Source: Niastella soli (GTDB taxonomy: Bacteria > Bacteroidota > Bacteroidia > Chitinophagales > Chitinophagaceae). Taken from it: a stretch of DNA of 64,000 bases. Shown one piece after another: positions 1 to 6,850 of the stretch (within the stretch, counting starts at the first letter, position 1; every line of letters starts with the position of its first letter). The notes under the pieces were generated by a model. The model did not search any database. It had not been told where the DNA came from and was given only the letters and a program-made list of their open reading frames with translations. Made by a program: the position numbers and the translations under genes. The DNA is taken from assembly GCF_017742245.1 (NCBI RefSeq), contig NZ_JAGHKO010000001.1, positions 1,827,061 through 1,891,060 of the forward strand, given 5' to 3'.

Positions 1-81
1 AAACGTATTTCGTTTTTTACCAACTAACCATAAATCCTTCAGTGAAGTGGCCTGATATTATTTCATCCTTAAAAATCAATT

Positions 82-693
82 ATGAAAATCAATATTCAGT
101 CTATACCCGGTTGCAGAATAAATGAATACATGTTGGTATTGAACCCGCATGAAGAGTTGCGGAATAAAATTGCAAAAGTTAGAAATGAGTTCAGCGAAAC
201 GTATAAAAATTCAGCTGCCCTCATTAGTAAGCCGCATATTGCGCTGGTACGGTTTACTCAGTTAGAAATGATGGAAGAGCGGATTATAAATCGCCTGAAA
301 GTAGTAGGGATGGGGTTTCAGCCATTTAAAGTTTCGTTGAAAGATTATGGAAGCTTTCCGGCCCATACCATATTTATAAATGTTACTACAAAAACACCTG
401 TTCAAAACCTGGTGCGTGAAATCCGGGATGCGCAGCGGTTAATGAAACTGGATAATGAACACAAGCCGCATTTTATTGATGAACCGTTTATTGCAATTGG
501 CCGCAGGCTGGTGCCCTGGCAATATGAAAAGGGTTGGCTTGAATTTTCGCACCGCCAGTTTACTGGTTCATTTATAGCAGATAACATGTTATTTCTAAAA
601 CGACGCCTCGGTGATAAATCGTGGCAAATAGCCCAACGTTTTGAATTTATGAATTTACCCGTTACGACAAAACAAGGAGAATTATTTATATAG
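82..693 (+). CDS. 2H phosphoesterase / 2'-5' RNA ligase-like protein, motifs degenerate
   Basis: The 203-aa length and overall pattern fit the LigT/2'-5' RNA ligase-like 2H family, which acts on cyclic or 2',5'-linked RNA phosphodiesters. The first histidine motif appears as KPHIALVRF (His52), with Ala where the family has Thr or Ser. At the second motif the sequence reads EPFIAIGR around residues 134-141, with Phe136 where the catalytic His is expected. The fold is probably kept but catalysis is doubtful, so it may bind nucleotides or RNA without cutting. It stands alone and ends before a palindromic repeat. The family call is moderately sure; activity is unknown. Confidence 0.65.
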   Translation: MKINIQSIPGCRINEYMLVLNPHEELRNKIAKVRNEFSETYKNSAALISKPHIALVRFTQLEMMEERIINRLKVVGMGFQPFKVSLKDYGSFPAHTIFINVTTKTPVQNLVREIRDAQRLMKLDNEHKPHFIDEPFIAIGRRLVPWQYEKGWLEFSHRQFTGSFIADNMLFLKRRLGDKSWQIAQRFEFMNLPVTTKQGELFI

Positions 694-744
694 TTAACCT
701 TGTTGTGGAATTGTTTTAAGCTTTCAAATTAAAGATGGGGCCAC

Positions 745-772
745 CTCCTGTCCCGAAGTATCGGGATGGGAG
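745..772. repeat. Palindromic extragenic hairpin
   Basis: An interrupted inverted repeat: CTCC, TG, TCCCGA, a 4-nt loop AGTA, then TCGGGA, TG, GGAG. The symmetric TG/TG interior and the intergenic position resemble REP-like palindromes dispersed in Bacteroidota genomes. No T-run follows, so it is not an obvious intrinsic terminator. Confidence 0.5.
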
Positions 773-848
773 TGTCGTGCGGGATTGCAGTAATATAGAA
801 ACCTTATTCATGAAGACGAATGGTTGGTGATAAATAAAGAGGTACAAT

Positions 849-1958
849 ATGAAAGAGATCAAGCGGGACAGTTACCGGGTTACCCCAAAGAAAATGGAAG
901 AGACTGAAAATTATAAAAGAGGCCGGGGTGCCCAGATCAATACAAAGAACCGGTTTTTAAAAAACCAGCATGTTCAGGAACATGTGGAAGGCATTGACGA
1001 CTGGAGCGAAAAGCAGGAATCCACCCAATACCTGGAGCAGGAAGCAAAAAGCCTGGTTAATAAAGTGACCAGTCCCGATGTGGGCATGTCGTACAGCATG
1101 AACCCCTACATGGGGTGTGAGCATGGTTGTATTTATTGTTATGCCCGGAATGCACACGAGTACTGGGGTTATAGTGCAGGGCTTGATTTTGAAAGGAAGA
1201 TAATTGTTAAAACAAATGCTCCACAACTACTTCGTAAGTTTTTAATGGACCCCAAGTGGGAATGTGAACCCATTAGCTTAAGTGGCAATACCGATTGTTA
1301 TCAGCCGGCCGAACAAAAATACCGGTTAACCAGGTCATTACTGGAGGTATGTAATTCCTTTAACCAGCCGGTAGGCATCATCAGCAAGAACGGCGGCATG
1401 GTACGCGATAAAGATCTTTTGAAAGAAATGGCCAGTAAAAAACTGGTATCTGTGATGGTTACCATCACCTCGCTCAATGAAGACCTGCGGCGGGTAATGG
1501 AACCACGCACCACTACTTCTATGCAGCGGTTGCGGCTGATACAGGAATTAAGTCAGGAAGGCATTCCGGTAGGCGTAATGATGGGCCCCATGATACCGGG
1601 GTTGAATGATCACGAGATGCAGCGTATAATGCTTGCAGCGAAAGAGCATGGGGCCACTTCTACCGCTTATACATTTGTAAGGTTGAATGGATCGGTTAAA
1701 TTATTGTTTCACGACTGGCTGTATAAAAACTTTCCTGACCGGGCTGATAAAGTATGGCATATGTTAGAACAGAGTCATGGCGGTCAGGTAAACGATACCC
1801 GGTTTGGTGTTCGGATGCGTGGGGAAGGCGATATTGCTGAGATGATAGCCCAGCAATATCGCAAATACGGTAAACTGTATGGCATGAACGCTGAAGAACG
1901 TGTTGTGGATACGACCAACTTCAGGCGACCGGGTGCCCAGGGAAGGTTATTTGATTGA
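849..1958 (+). CDS. PA0069/Rv2578c-type radical SAM protein
   Basis: A 369-aa protein with the iron-sulfur motif CEHGCIYC (Cys90, Cys94, Cys97; CX3CX2C), followed by YAR, as in SplB-related radical SAM proteins of the PA0069/Rv2578c group. The N-terminal RGRGAQINTKNRF stretch and the NPYMGCEHGC context are characteristic of that group. Radical SAM enzymes cleave S-adenosylmethionine to start radical chemistry. The substrate of this subfamily is not known to me. The start at 849 is preceded by an A-rich GAGG-like stretch. It is monocistronic, and its last bases overlap the minus-strand gene end at 1947. Confidence 0.85.
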   Translation: MKEIKRDSYRVTPKKMEETENYKRGRGAQINTKNRFLKNQHVQEHVEGIDDWSEKQESTQYLEQEAKSLVNKVTSPDVGMSYSMNPYMGCEHGCIYCYARNAHEYWGYSAGLDFERKIIVKTNAPQLLRKFLMDPKWECEPISLSGNTDCYQPAEQKYRLTRSLLEVCNSFNQPVGIISKNGGMVRDKDLLKEMASKKLVSVMVTITSLNEDLRRVMEPRTTTSMQRLRLIQELSQEGIPVGVMMGPMIPGLNDHEMQRIMLAAKEHGATSTAYTFVRLNGSVKLLFHDWLYKNFPDRADKVWHMLEQSHGGQVNDTRFGVRMRGEGDIAEMIAQQYRKYGKLYGMNAEERVVDTTNFRRPGAQGRLFD

Positions 1959-2231
1959 TAAATTAAAAGAGCTCCCGCCTTCTTTATTGATCATGATCTT
2001 TTTTAGTACTTCTTTGGTACGAACAATCTCTCTGCATAAACCGACAATTTCCCGCGCATTGTCTAACAGGTTAAGTTGGGCAAGTGATTGCTCCAGCTGC
2101 TGAATTTTGCCTCTGTAAAAGTATTCCATTACTTCAACTGAATCGGCCATGATAGGTTGAAATGAGTTGTGGGCGGTTTCGTTTTGCGAAACAGAGTCTG
2201 ATTTACTAACGGGGGAGTGTTGCTGTCTCAT
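1947..2231 (-). CDS. Small helical hypothetical protein
   Basis: A 94-aa protein that I do not recognise. The N-terminal third is polar and probably disordered. Residues of about 28-80 are predicted helical, with heptad-like leucines (a YRGKIQQLEQSLAQL stretch), suggesting a short coiled coil. It converges on the radical SAM gene and overlaps its last 12 bases. The opposite-strand frame here reads no recognisable domain, which favours this strand. No function is proposed. Confidence 0.5.
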   Translation of the reverse strand: MRQQHSPVSKSDSVSQNETAHNSFQPIMADSVEVMEYFYRGKIQQLEQSLAQLNLLDNAREIVGLCREIVRTKEVLKKIMINKEGGSSFNLSIK

Positions 2232-2460
2232 GGAATTAAAATTAATTGTTATAAAAGTACGATTGGGCCTTAACTTTCACCTGTGACTCGGGAATGGCTT
2301 ATCTGGTTGATCCAAAGTTCCTTCATACAGCCTTGAAGTACAAGCGTTAAAGTACCAAATGTTACAGGTAGTAGTTGTGTAGATTTTAGGTAGTTCTACG
2401 GATTTTATGGCAGGTATTTACCGATATCTTTAGCCCCCGTAAAACACCTAAATTAAATTT

Positions 2461-2973
2461 ATGGCAACTAACATGAAGTCTAATCTGACTTACCCTTTCG
2501 TACTTTTTTTCCTGCTGGGAGCATTGTTGATCAGCTCCTGCGGAGGCGGCACTACAATAGGAAAAGATGAAGTTTGCATCAAGAATCCGAAAGACACATC
2601 GGACCTTGGCAAAAGAAAACATTTCATTCCTGTAATGAGCATTGATATTTATAAGAAAGACTTTCACGGACAACGTGATAGCATAGTGAAAAAAAATCCT
2701 GATATTTTTATCCCAGATTATGAGATCTTCAATAGGACATCGATAGTTAAATATCTAGAGGATAGCACTGTTGTTGGCTTTAAATTTTACTATGGTGTTA
2801 AACCCGGCGGTGAAAAAAGAAAAGCTTTGCGTTTGATGATCGTAGGCGTGGATAAAAACGGCAAAGATGTTTACATAAAAGATAATAACGGAGCTTTGGG
2901 TGCCCAGGCAACTAATGATGAAGGTGGCTTGGAATATGGCCAATGTAATCCTCCTTGTGATATCGAGCCTTAG
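2461..2973 (+). CDS. Putative lipoprotein
   Basis: A 170-aa protein with a lipoprotein signal peptide: a positive N-region, a hydrophobic run, then lipobox LISSC with Cys27 followed by three glycines. The mature part has no domain I recognise. A Cys pair near the C-terminus (CNPPC) could form a disulfide in the periplasm or outer membrane. It lies just upstream of a membrane protein and a two-component pair, but nothing shows a functional link. Confidence 0.7.
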   Translation: MATNMKSNLTYPFVLFFLLGALLISSCGGGTTIGKDEVCIKNPKDTSDLGKRKHFIPVMSIDIYKKDFHGQRDSIVKKNPDIFIPDYEIFNRTSIVKYLEDSTVVGFKFYYGVKPGGEKRKALRLMIVGVDKNGKDVYIKDNNGALGAQATNDEGGLEYGQCNPPCDIEP

Positions 2974-3021
2974 TAAAGTGACAACATTACCCTAATTCAA
3001 TAACCGAGTTTTACTCGTACA

Positions 3022-3684
3022 ATGGATAGTACCGTACGTTTTATTTTAAGTTTAAGCATCGGTTTTGCTGTAATAATCGGGATAGTAAGATTTCGAAGGA
3101 TAGATCCATCTTACTATCCCTTCATTTTTAATTGTATTGCAGCATTATTTGTAGAATTATTAAATCGGGTCTGGAATGTAACAGGCCATCCGAAGGCGTT
3201 TACCTTTGTATTGAATGTTTTTTCTTACGTTGATTTCTTTTTTTTCCTCTGGCTTTTTCACAACTGGGGGCTGTTTAACAGGAAAAAATCAACGTTTATT
3301 GCCATTGCAAGTGTTTTTTTTGTAATATGGTTAGCGACCAATATTGTAATTGTAAGTTTTATCAAGAATAATTTGTACTTTTTCATTCTGTATTCGTTTG
3401 CGTTGATCTTTTTCAGTGTAAACACCTTTAACAGAATGGTGGTGCATGAACGAACCAGCATTTACAAGAATCCAAAATTTTGGATTTGCCTGGGGATTAT
3501 AATATTTTATTCATTCTTTATAGTATGGTCATCAACTGGAATAACATTCATGTATGTTCCCAGTAGAGAATTCAGGCGGGGATTGCAGGCGATAATGGTA
3601 TATTCAAATTTATTGGTTAATCTTTTGTATGCAGTAGCTGTAATATGGATACCCAGGAAAAAGAACTTTACCAGTCTCTTTTGA
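3022..3684 (+). CDS. Multi-pass membrane protein
   Basis: A 220-aa protein made almost entirely of hydrophobic segments, about seven predicted transmembrane helices, with positively charged short loops. Its last 40 bases overlap the start of the sensor kinase gene in another frame, so the two are almost certainly translationally coupled. A 7TM protein tied to a short one-helix kinase could supply the sensing module for the kinase, which has no sensor domain of its own; this is inference. No named family recognised. Confidence 0.75.
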   Translation: MDSTVRFILSLSIGFAVIIGIVRFRRIDPSYYPFIFNCIAALFVELLNRVWNVTGHPKAFTFVLNVFSYVDFFFFLWLFHNWGLFNRKKSTFIAIASVFFVIWLATNIVIVSFIKNNLYFFILYSFALIFFSVNTFNRMVVHERTSIYKNPKFWICLGIIIFYSFFIVWSSTGITFMYVPSREFRRGLQAIMVYSNLLVNLLYAVAVIWIPRKKNFTSLF

Positions 3685-4391
3685 TAGTAGTTGGTGTAGT
3701 GGGTATAACCTTGCTTTATTTTATTATCACCATCATACGCTATCAACGCCGCAGCCTGCAACTGCATAAGGAAAAAATACAGGCTGAAATTGATACATTG
3801 GAAAAAGAACGCCGGCGTATAGCCTCCGACCTTCATGATGAACTTGGCCCCCTGCTTTCTGCCGTAAAACTTCAGATCAACAGCCTCAATACTACCGACC
3901 CTGATGACGAAGCCGTGATCAGGAAATCAAGCACCCATTTGGACAGCATTATCCGCAAACTGCGGGAGATCTCGAATAACCTGATGCCCAATACCCTGGT
4001 GCGAAAGGGACTTCAAAAAGCCATTAACGAGTTTATTGAAAATAACCGGGATGTATATGGATTAGAAATAAGATTTATATGTGAGCAAGACGTACACCTA
4101 AACCAATATAAAGAGGTCAATATCTACCGCATTATTCAGGAAATTCTTCACAATACCATAAAACACGCCCAGGCCAGTCTGCTGATCATAAAAATTGTAA
4201 CGGAAGGGAACCATCTTTTGCTCATGACTGCCGATAATGGTAAAGGTTTTGATTATTTTACAAAGGTAAAAGACAATCCCGGCCTTGGACTTCGTAACTT
4301 GCACAGTAGGACCGAGGTGATGGGAGGTGAGCTTACCTGTCAGTCTGAGGTAGGTAAGGGCACCACGTATACAATTGAAATTCCTCTTTGA
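3645..4391 (+). CDS. NarL-family sensor histidine kinase (HisKA_3)
   Basis: A 248-aa protein with one transmembrane helix (residues about 11-31), a coiled coil, then the HisKA_3 dimerisation/phosphoacceptor segment RRIASDLHDELGPL (His64), and a HATPase_c domain. The latter shows an N-box around EILHNTIKHA, G1 DNGKGFD and G2 GLGLRNL. It should autophosphorylate and pass phosphate to the LuxR-type regulator 18 bp downstream. It lacks an extracellular sensor domain, unlike longer family members. The start at 3645 lies inside the preceding membrane gene. Confidence 0.88.
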   Translation: MDTQEKELYQSLLIVVGVVGITLLYFIITIIRYQRRSLQLHKEKIQAEIDTLEKERRRIASDLHDELGPLLSAVKLQINSLNTTDPDDEAVIRKSSTHLDSIIRKLREISNNLMPNTLVRKGLQKAINEFIENNRDVYGLEIRFICEQDVHLNQYKEVNIYRIIQEILHNTIKHAQASLLIIKIVTEGNHLLLMTADNGKGFDYFTKVKDNPGLGLRNLHSRTEVMGGELTCQSEVGKGTTYTIEIPL

Positions 4392-4409
4392 CCAGAACCA
4401 GGCGTTATT

Positions 4410-5081
4410 ATGAAAACATATGGCAATATAAAAGTTGCTATTGCTGACGATCATGAGATTTTTCGCGACGGATTGCGGGCAATGTTGCAAAAGCAGCAGG
4501 ATATTTTATTGGTGGGCGAAGCTGCCAATGGAAAAGAATTGATTGAACAGGTAATATCACAGGAACCTGATATTGTGATCAGTGATGTGAAAATGCCTGT
4601 GATGGACGGGGCTGCCGCAACCCGACATCTTGCCGAACATTACCCACATGTAGGTATCATCGCACTCACTATGTTTGATGAGGAGGACCTGATCATCGAT
4701 ATGCTGGAAGCGGGTGCCCGGGGTTACCTGTTGAAAAATGCCGATAAGAACGAGATCATAGAGGCCATTAAATCTGTGTACCAGCAGCAACCCTATTATT
4801 GCCGTCATACCTCTAACAAGCTGGCTCAAATGGTGGCCAAAAGTAAATTCAACCCATATAAGCAAAAACCGAAACCCGAGTTCAATGAACGGGAACTTGA
4901 TATTGTTGCAGATATATGTAACGGACTCACCAGCAAGCAAATTGCCGAAAAGATTTTCCTGAGCGTGCGCACCGTGGAAGGGTTACGGTTAAAGATCATG
5001 GAAAAAATGGAAGTGAAGAACACCGCCGGCATTATCATTTATGCTATCAAGAACAACCTGTACAAACCTGGTAATGTATAA
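4410..5081 (+). CDS. LuxR/NarL-family response regulator
   Basis: A 223-aa protein. The N-terminal receiver domain has the acidic pair Asp13/Asp14, phosphoacceptor Asp59 in VISDVKMP, and a conserved Lys in GYLLKNADK. The C-terminal LuxR-type helix-turn-helix contains NERELDIVADICNGLTSKQIAEK and SVRTVEG. It is the cognate partner of the kinase directly upstream. Targets are unknown. After its stop no hairpin terminator is evident before the next promoter at 5209. Confidence 0.9.
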   Translation: MKTYGNIKVAIADDHEIFRDGLRAMLQKQQDILLVGEAANGKELIEQVISQEPDIVISDVKMPVMDGAAATRHLAEHYPHVGIIALTMFDEEDLIIDMLEAGARGYLLKNADKNEIIEAIKSVYQQQPYYCRHTSNKLAQMVAKSKFNPYKQKPKPEFNERELDIVADICNGLTSKQIAEKIFLSVRTVEGLRLKIMEKMEVKNTAGIIIYAIKNNLYKPGNV

Positions 5082-5208
5082 CGTTGCCGGATAAGCTTTT
5101 CTACTGACTACCATCTTGTTGTCTTCAATTAATGGGTACGTATAGCCGAAGAAAATAACGGTGCTGTATGGTGCCGGAAAAATATTTTTAAAAAAACTTC
5201 ACAAAATA

Positions 5209-5241
5209 TTTGGTGTAATTGAAAAATTATTGACACCTTTG
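5209..5241 (+). promoter_or_regulatory. Bacteroidota-type promoter
   Basis: TTTG at 5209-5212 and CACCTTTG at 5234-5241, 21 nt apart, match the Bacteroidota -33 TTTG / -7 TAnnTTTG pattern except for C in the first -7 position. It would drive a transcript of about 160 nt ending at the terminator at 5383-5408. Confidence 0.5.
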
Positions 5242-5262
5242 CATAAACAAATCAACAAAAAC

Positions 5263-5352
5263 ATGTTACGCAAACAATCACATATTGTGCTGAACGGCTG
5301 GAGTCCGATAGAGGGCTTTACTGTTTGCGGGGCGTGTTACGCTGAAGAATAA
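5263..5352 (+). CDS. Possible 29-aa peptide
   Basis: A 29-codon frame starting at ATG 5263, just after a likely promoter and just before a strong terminator, so it would fill a dedicated short mRNA. The peptide ends FTVCGACYAEE, with a CxxC pair. No family recognised. It could be a real micropeptide or the transcript could be a non-coding RNA; the upstream in-frame extension to 5161 would start before the promoter and is less likely. Confidence 0.3.
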   Translation: MLRKQSHIVLNGWSPIEGFTVCGACYAEE

Positions 5353-5382
5353 GTTGAAACAACTAATTCACTATAACACAGG

Positions 5383-5408
5383 CCCCGCAAGGAATTGCGG
5401 GGTTTTTT
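5383..5408 (+). terminator. Intrinsic terminator
   Basis: Stem CCCCGCAA / TTGCGGGG with a GGAA loop, followed by six T. It closes the short transcript that begins near 5245. Confidence 0.85.
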
Positions 5409-5579
5409 ATTTATCGGCTGTTTAATAAAACTACAGCGAAAAGGGACCCGTATGACCAAAAGGAAAGGGTATGTTATTTTCATTTGTGTGTAAGAGTTAG
5501 TGAGCAGTGGGTAAACAATAAAACGTAATTGCTTATGAAATTTATTAAAAACAACATCTAACTAATCAGATAGGAATTG

Positions 5580-5735
5580 ATGATACAATCATTGCGACAT
5601 ATACAAAGTATGACGATGGGTAATACAAGACGGTTTATCCAGTGGAACCCGTGTGCAATTGCGTCAGCAGTGATTTGTTTCAATAGTGGCATAGGTGAGA
5701 AACGTGATATACCCATACGACCAGGTTGTGTTTAA
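5580..5735 (+). CDS. Possible 51-aa peptide
   Basis: ATG at 5580 has AGGA five bases upstream and opens a 51-codon frame with four Cys and Pro/Gly-rich ends. It is followed 35 bp later by a strong terminator, so it sits in its own short unit. I recognise no family. The rest of 5409-5843 shows no other convincing gene. Treat as a candidate only. Confidence 0.25.
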   Translation: MIQSLRHIQSMTMGNTRRFIQWNPCAIASAVICFNSGIGEKRDIPIRPGCV

Positions 5736-5770
5736 ACGAAACTGTAAATACAGGTATCGAATAACAAAAA

Positions 5771-5800
5771 GCCCGGTCGACAAAACGACCGGGCTTTTTT
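5771..5800 (+). terminator. Intrinsic terminator
   Basis: A perfect 9-bp stem GCCCGGTCG / CGACCGGGC around a 6-nt loop, followed by six T. It separates the 5580 unit from the small gene and the tRNA array downstream. Confidence 0.9.
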
Positions 5801-5843
5801 ATTTACCAAAACAAACTTCATGAAAGAAGAAAAAGGAGTGTAG

Positions 5844-5987
5844 ATGATGCAATTATTAGTAGCCGTGTTTATGATCAAAGTGATCATGTCTTTGATCGGC
5901 AACAAAAACAAAGAGAAAAAAATAAACGGGCAGATAAACGATGAACAAGTAGATGCAAGACATCCTGCCGGATTTCAGGTTCGATAA
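5844..5987 (+). CDS. Possible 47-aa small membrane protein
   Basis: An ATGATG start has GGAG about 6 bases upstream and opens a 47-codon frame. Residues 2-17 are hydrophobic (a short MQLLVAVFMIKVIMSLIG stretch), followed by a Lys/Asn-rich tail, as in single-pass small membrane proteins. It is immediately upstream of the duplicated block that carries the first tRNA. The minus-strand frame over the same bases looks like an antisense shadow. Function unknown. Confidence 0.35.
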   Translation: MMQLLVAVFMIKVIMSLIGNKNKEKKINGQINDEQVDARHPAGFQVR

Positions 5988-6025
5988 AAGAGATTCAAGA
6001 TACGTATTCAAAAGGAGGAAAAACA

Positions 6026-6052
6026 AGCGTCCGTTGAAAGGCGGATGCTTTT
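6026..6052 (+). terminator. Terminator-like hairpin in repeat copy 1
   Basis: Stem AGCGTCCG / CGGATGCT (one G-U pair) around an 8-nt loop, followed by a short T-run. It would insulate the tRNA array from the upstream small gene. The same hairpin occurs in copy 2. Confidence 0.6.
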
Positions 6053-6134
6053 CCAAAAACATTCATTGACCATTAAGCCTAACTAAAATAAGCCCTTATG
6101 AAAACAGTAGCGGCAGCAATGACCGCTACAAAAT

Positions 6135-6207
6135 ATAGGAGTATTCCGGTTGGTCGGATACCCCGTTAGGATCGGGGAGGCTGCAGGTTCGAGTCCTGTC
6201 TCCTATA
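6135..6207 (+). tRNA. tRNA-Pro (anticodon AGG), atypical
   Basis: Acceptor ATAGGAG/CTCCTAT pairs perfectly. The anticodon stem CCCCG/CGGGG encloses TTAGGAT, giving anticodon AGG at 6168-6170. The T-arm GCAGG-TTCGAGT-CCTGT is normal. Oddities: a weak D-stem (TTCC/GGAT), A37 where bacterial tRNA-Pro normally has G37, an acceptor that does not start with C, and A34, which needs A-to-I editing or unusual decoding. No encoded CCA. It differs from the next tRNA only at base 34. Confidence 0.7.
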
Positions 6208-6256
6208 CAAAAGCAGTACAAGCGTTGATGATATGTATTCAAAAGGAGGAAAAATA

Positions 6257-6283
6257 AGCGTCCGTTGAAAGGCGGATGCTTTT
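6257..6283 (+). terminator. Terminator-like hairpin in repeat copy 2
   Basis: Same AGCGTCCG / CGGATGCT stem as in copy 1, with a short T-run. Lying between the two tRNA-Pro genes, it implies either separate promoters for each or attenuation inside the array. Confidence 0.55.
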
Positions 6284-6365
6284 CCAAAAACATTCATTGG
6301 CCATTAAGCCTAACTAAAATAAGCCCTTATGAAAACGGTAGCGGCAGCAATGATCGCTACAAAAT

Positions 6366-6438
6366 ATAGGAGTATTCCGGTTGGTCGGATACCCCGTTTG
6401 GATCGGGGAGGCTGCAGGTTCGAGTCCTGTCTCCTATA
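6366..6438 (+). tRNA. tRNA-Pro (anticodon TGG), atypical
   Basis: Identical to the tRNA at 6135-6207 except for T at position 34, giving anticodon TGG at 6399-6401, which reads CCA and probably other CCN codons. It shares the same unusual D-stem and A37. The acceptor and T-stems are perfect, so the scaffold looks under constraint rather than decaying. Confidence 0.72.
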
Positions 6439-6443
6439 CAAAA

Positions 6444-6515
6444 GCAGTACAAGCGTTGATGGTTGCGTACCTGACTTCCACTCAGGAGGATGGAGTTCGA
6501 CTCTCCAGTGCTGCT
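6444..6515 (+). tRNA. tRNA-Gly (anticodon TCC)
   Basis: Acceptor GCAGTAC/GTGCTGC (one U-G pair), D-stem GCGT/GCGT formed with two wobble pairs, anticodon stem CCTGA/TCAGG around CTTCCAC (anticodon TCC), and T-arm TGGAG-TTCGACT-CTCCA. The discriminator is T. It starts only 5 nt after the preceding tRNA. Its first 18 bases are duplicated as a dead fragment at 6213-6230. Confidence 0.78.
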
Positions 6516-6521
6516 CTTAAC

Positions 6522-6582
6522 GGTTAGTTGGTGTTCGCGGATTGTCGATCCGATGATATGGGTTCGATTCTCGTACTAACCG
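6522..6582 (+). tRNA. tRNA-Asp-like (anticodon GTC), D-arm missing
   Basis: Acceptor GGTTAGT/ACTAACC pairs perfectly. The anticodon stem CGGA/TCCG encloses TTGTCGA (anticodon GTC), and the T-arm ATGGG-TTCGATT-CTCGT has wobble pairs. Between the acceptor and the anticodon stem there are only 8 nt (TGGTGTTC), so no D-arm can form; total length is 61 nt. The joined GGTT-AGTTGGT sequence looks like a deletion that fused the acceptor strand to a D-loop. It is either a pseudogene or a minimal tRNA; the intact acceptor pairing argues for some function. Confidence 0.55.
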
Positions 6583-6588
6583 CAAAAT

Positions 6589-6661
6589 TGTTGAGTGGTG
6601 TAATGGTTTAGCATATCAGTCTTTGACACTGACGGTGTAGGTTCAACCCCTGCCTCAACAA
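6589..6661 (+). tRNA. tRNA-Gln (anticodon TTG)
   Basis: Acceptor TGTTGAG/CTCAACA, D-arm GTGT-AATGGTTTA-GCAT, anticodon stem TCAGT/ACTGA around CTTTGAC (anticodon TTG at 6623-6625), T-arm GTAGG-TTCAACC-CCTGC, discriminator A. All helices close. The T-loop has A57 rather than G57, which is tolerated. It begins 6 nt after the tRNA-Asp-like gene. Confidence 0.87.
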
Positions 6662-6666
6662 CAAAT

Positions 6667-6740
6667 GGTGGCTGTAGCTTATTTGGTAAAGTGTCCTGCT
6701 GTGAACGGGAAGAACAGGGTTCGAACCCCGCAGCTCACCC
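6667..6740 (+). tRNA. tRNA-His (anticodon GTG), bulged acceptor
   Basis: Anticodon stem TCCTG/CGGGA encloses CTGTGAA (anticodon GTG). The extra 5' G opposite a 3' C matches the tRNA-His G-1/C73 identity pair. The acceptor reads GGTG-GCTG against CAGC-T-CACC, leaving one unpaired T on the 3' side, and the T-stem has an A50-C64 mismatch. D-stem GCTT/AAGT closes. It is still recognisable, but the two defects make it weaker than a housekeeping tRNA-His. Confidence 0.75.
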
Positions 6741-6763
6741 GAAACGGGCTTATCACCCGAAAA

Positions 6764-6834
6764 CGGCTTATAGTTCAATGGAAGAACCCTGCGCTACGAA
6801 CGCAGCAATAGAAGTTCGAATCTTCTTAAGCCGT
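6764..6834 (+). tRNA. tRNA-Arg (anticodon ACG)
   Basis: Acceptor CGGCTTA/TAAGCCG, D-arm GTTC-AATGGAA-GAAC, anticodon stem CTGCG/CGCAG around CTACGAA (anticodon ACG), T-arm AGAAG-TTCGAAT-CTTCT; every stem is perfect. A34 would normally be edited to inosine by TadA to read CGN. An 18-nt tandem near-duplicate of its 5' end lies just upstream (6735-6770). Confidence 0.87.
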
Positions 6835-6850
6835 CTAAAAAATATTATTC

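Larger units (their letters stand above)
6004..6230 (+). repeat. Tandem duplication, copy 1 (227 bp)
   Basis: This block repeats at 6235-6461 with a 231-bp period. By eye the copies differ at only five positions. Each copy holds a terminator-like hairpin, a tRNA-Pro gene and the 5' portion of the tRNA-Gly gene. In this copy the tRNA-Gly part (6213-6230) is a truncated remnant. The high identity points to a recent duplication. Confidence 0.95.
6235..6461 (+). repeat. Tandem duplication, copy 2 (227 bp)
   Basis: Second copy of the block at 6004-6230. Differences seen: C/T, A/G, A/G, C/T in the spacer and A/T at the tRNA-Pro wobble base. This copy runs into a complete tRNA-Gly gene, so it is the parental right end and copy 1 carries the truncated remnant. 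Confidence 0.95.

Noticed and set aside
3507-3836. Minus-strand 109-codon frame
   Set aside because: It is antisense to the membrane protein and kinase genes, which have clear domains.
5856-6062. Minus-strand 68-codon hydrophobic frame
   Set aside because: It is antisense to a better supported small plus-strand frame and runs into the duplicated terminator hairpin.
6329-6520. A 63-codon frame through the second tRNA-Pro and the tRNA-Gly
   Set aside because: It reads straight through two well-formed tRNAs, and the near-identical first copy is stopped by the wobble-base change. RNA structure explains the sequence better.
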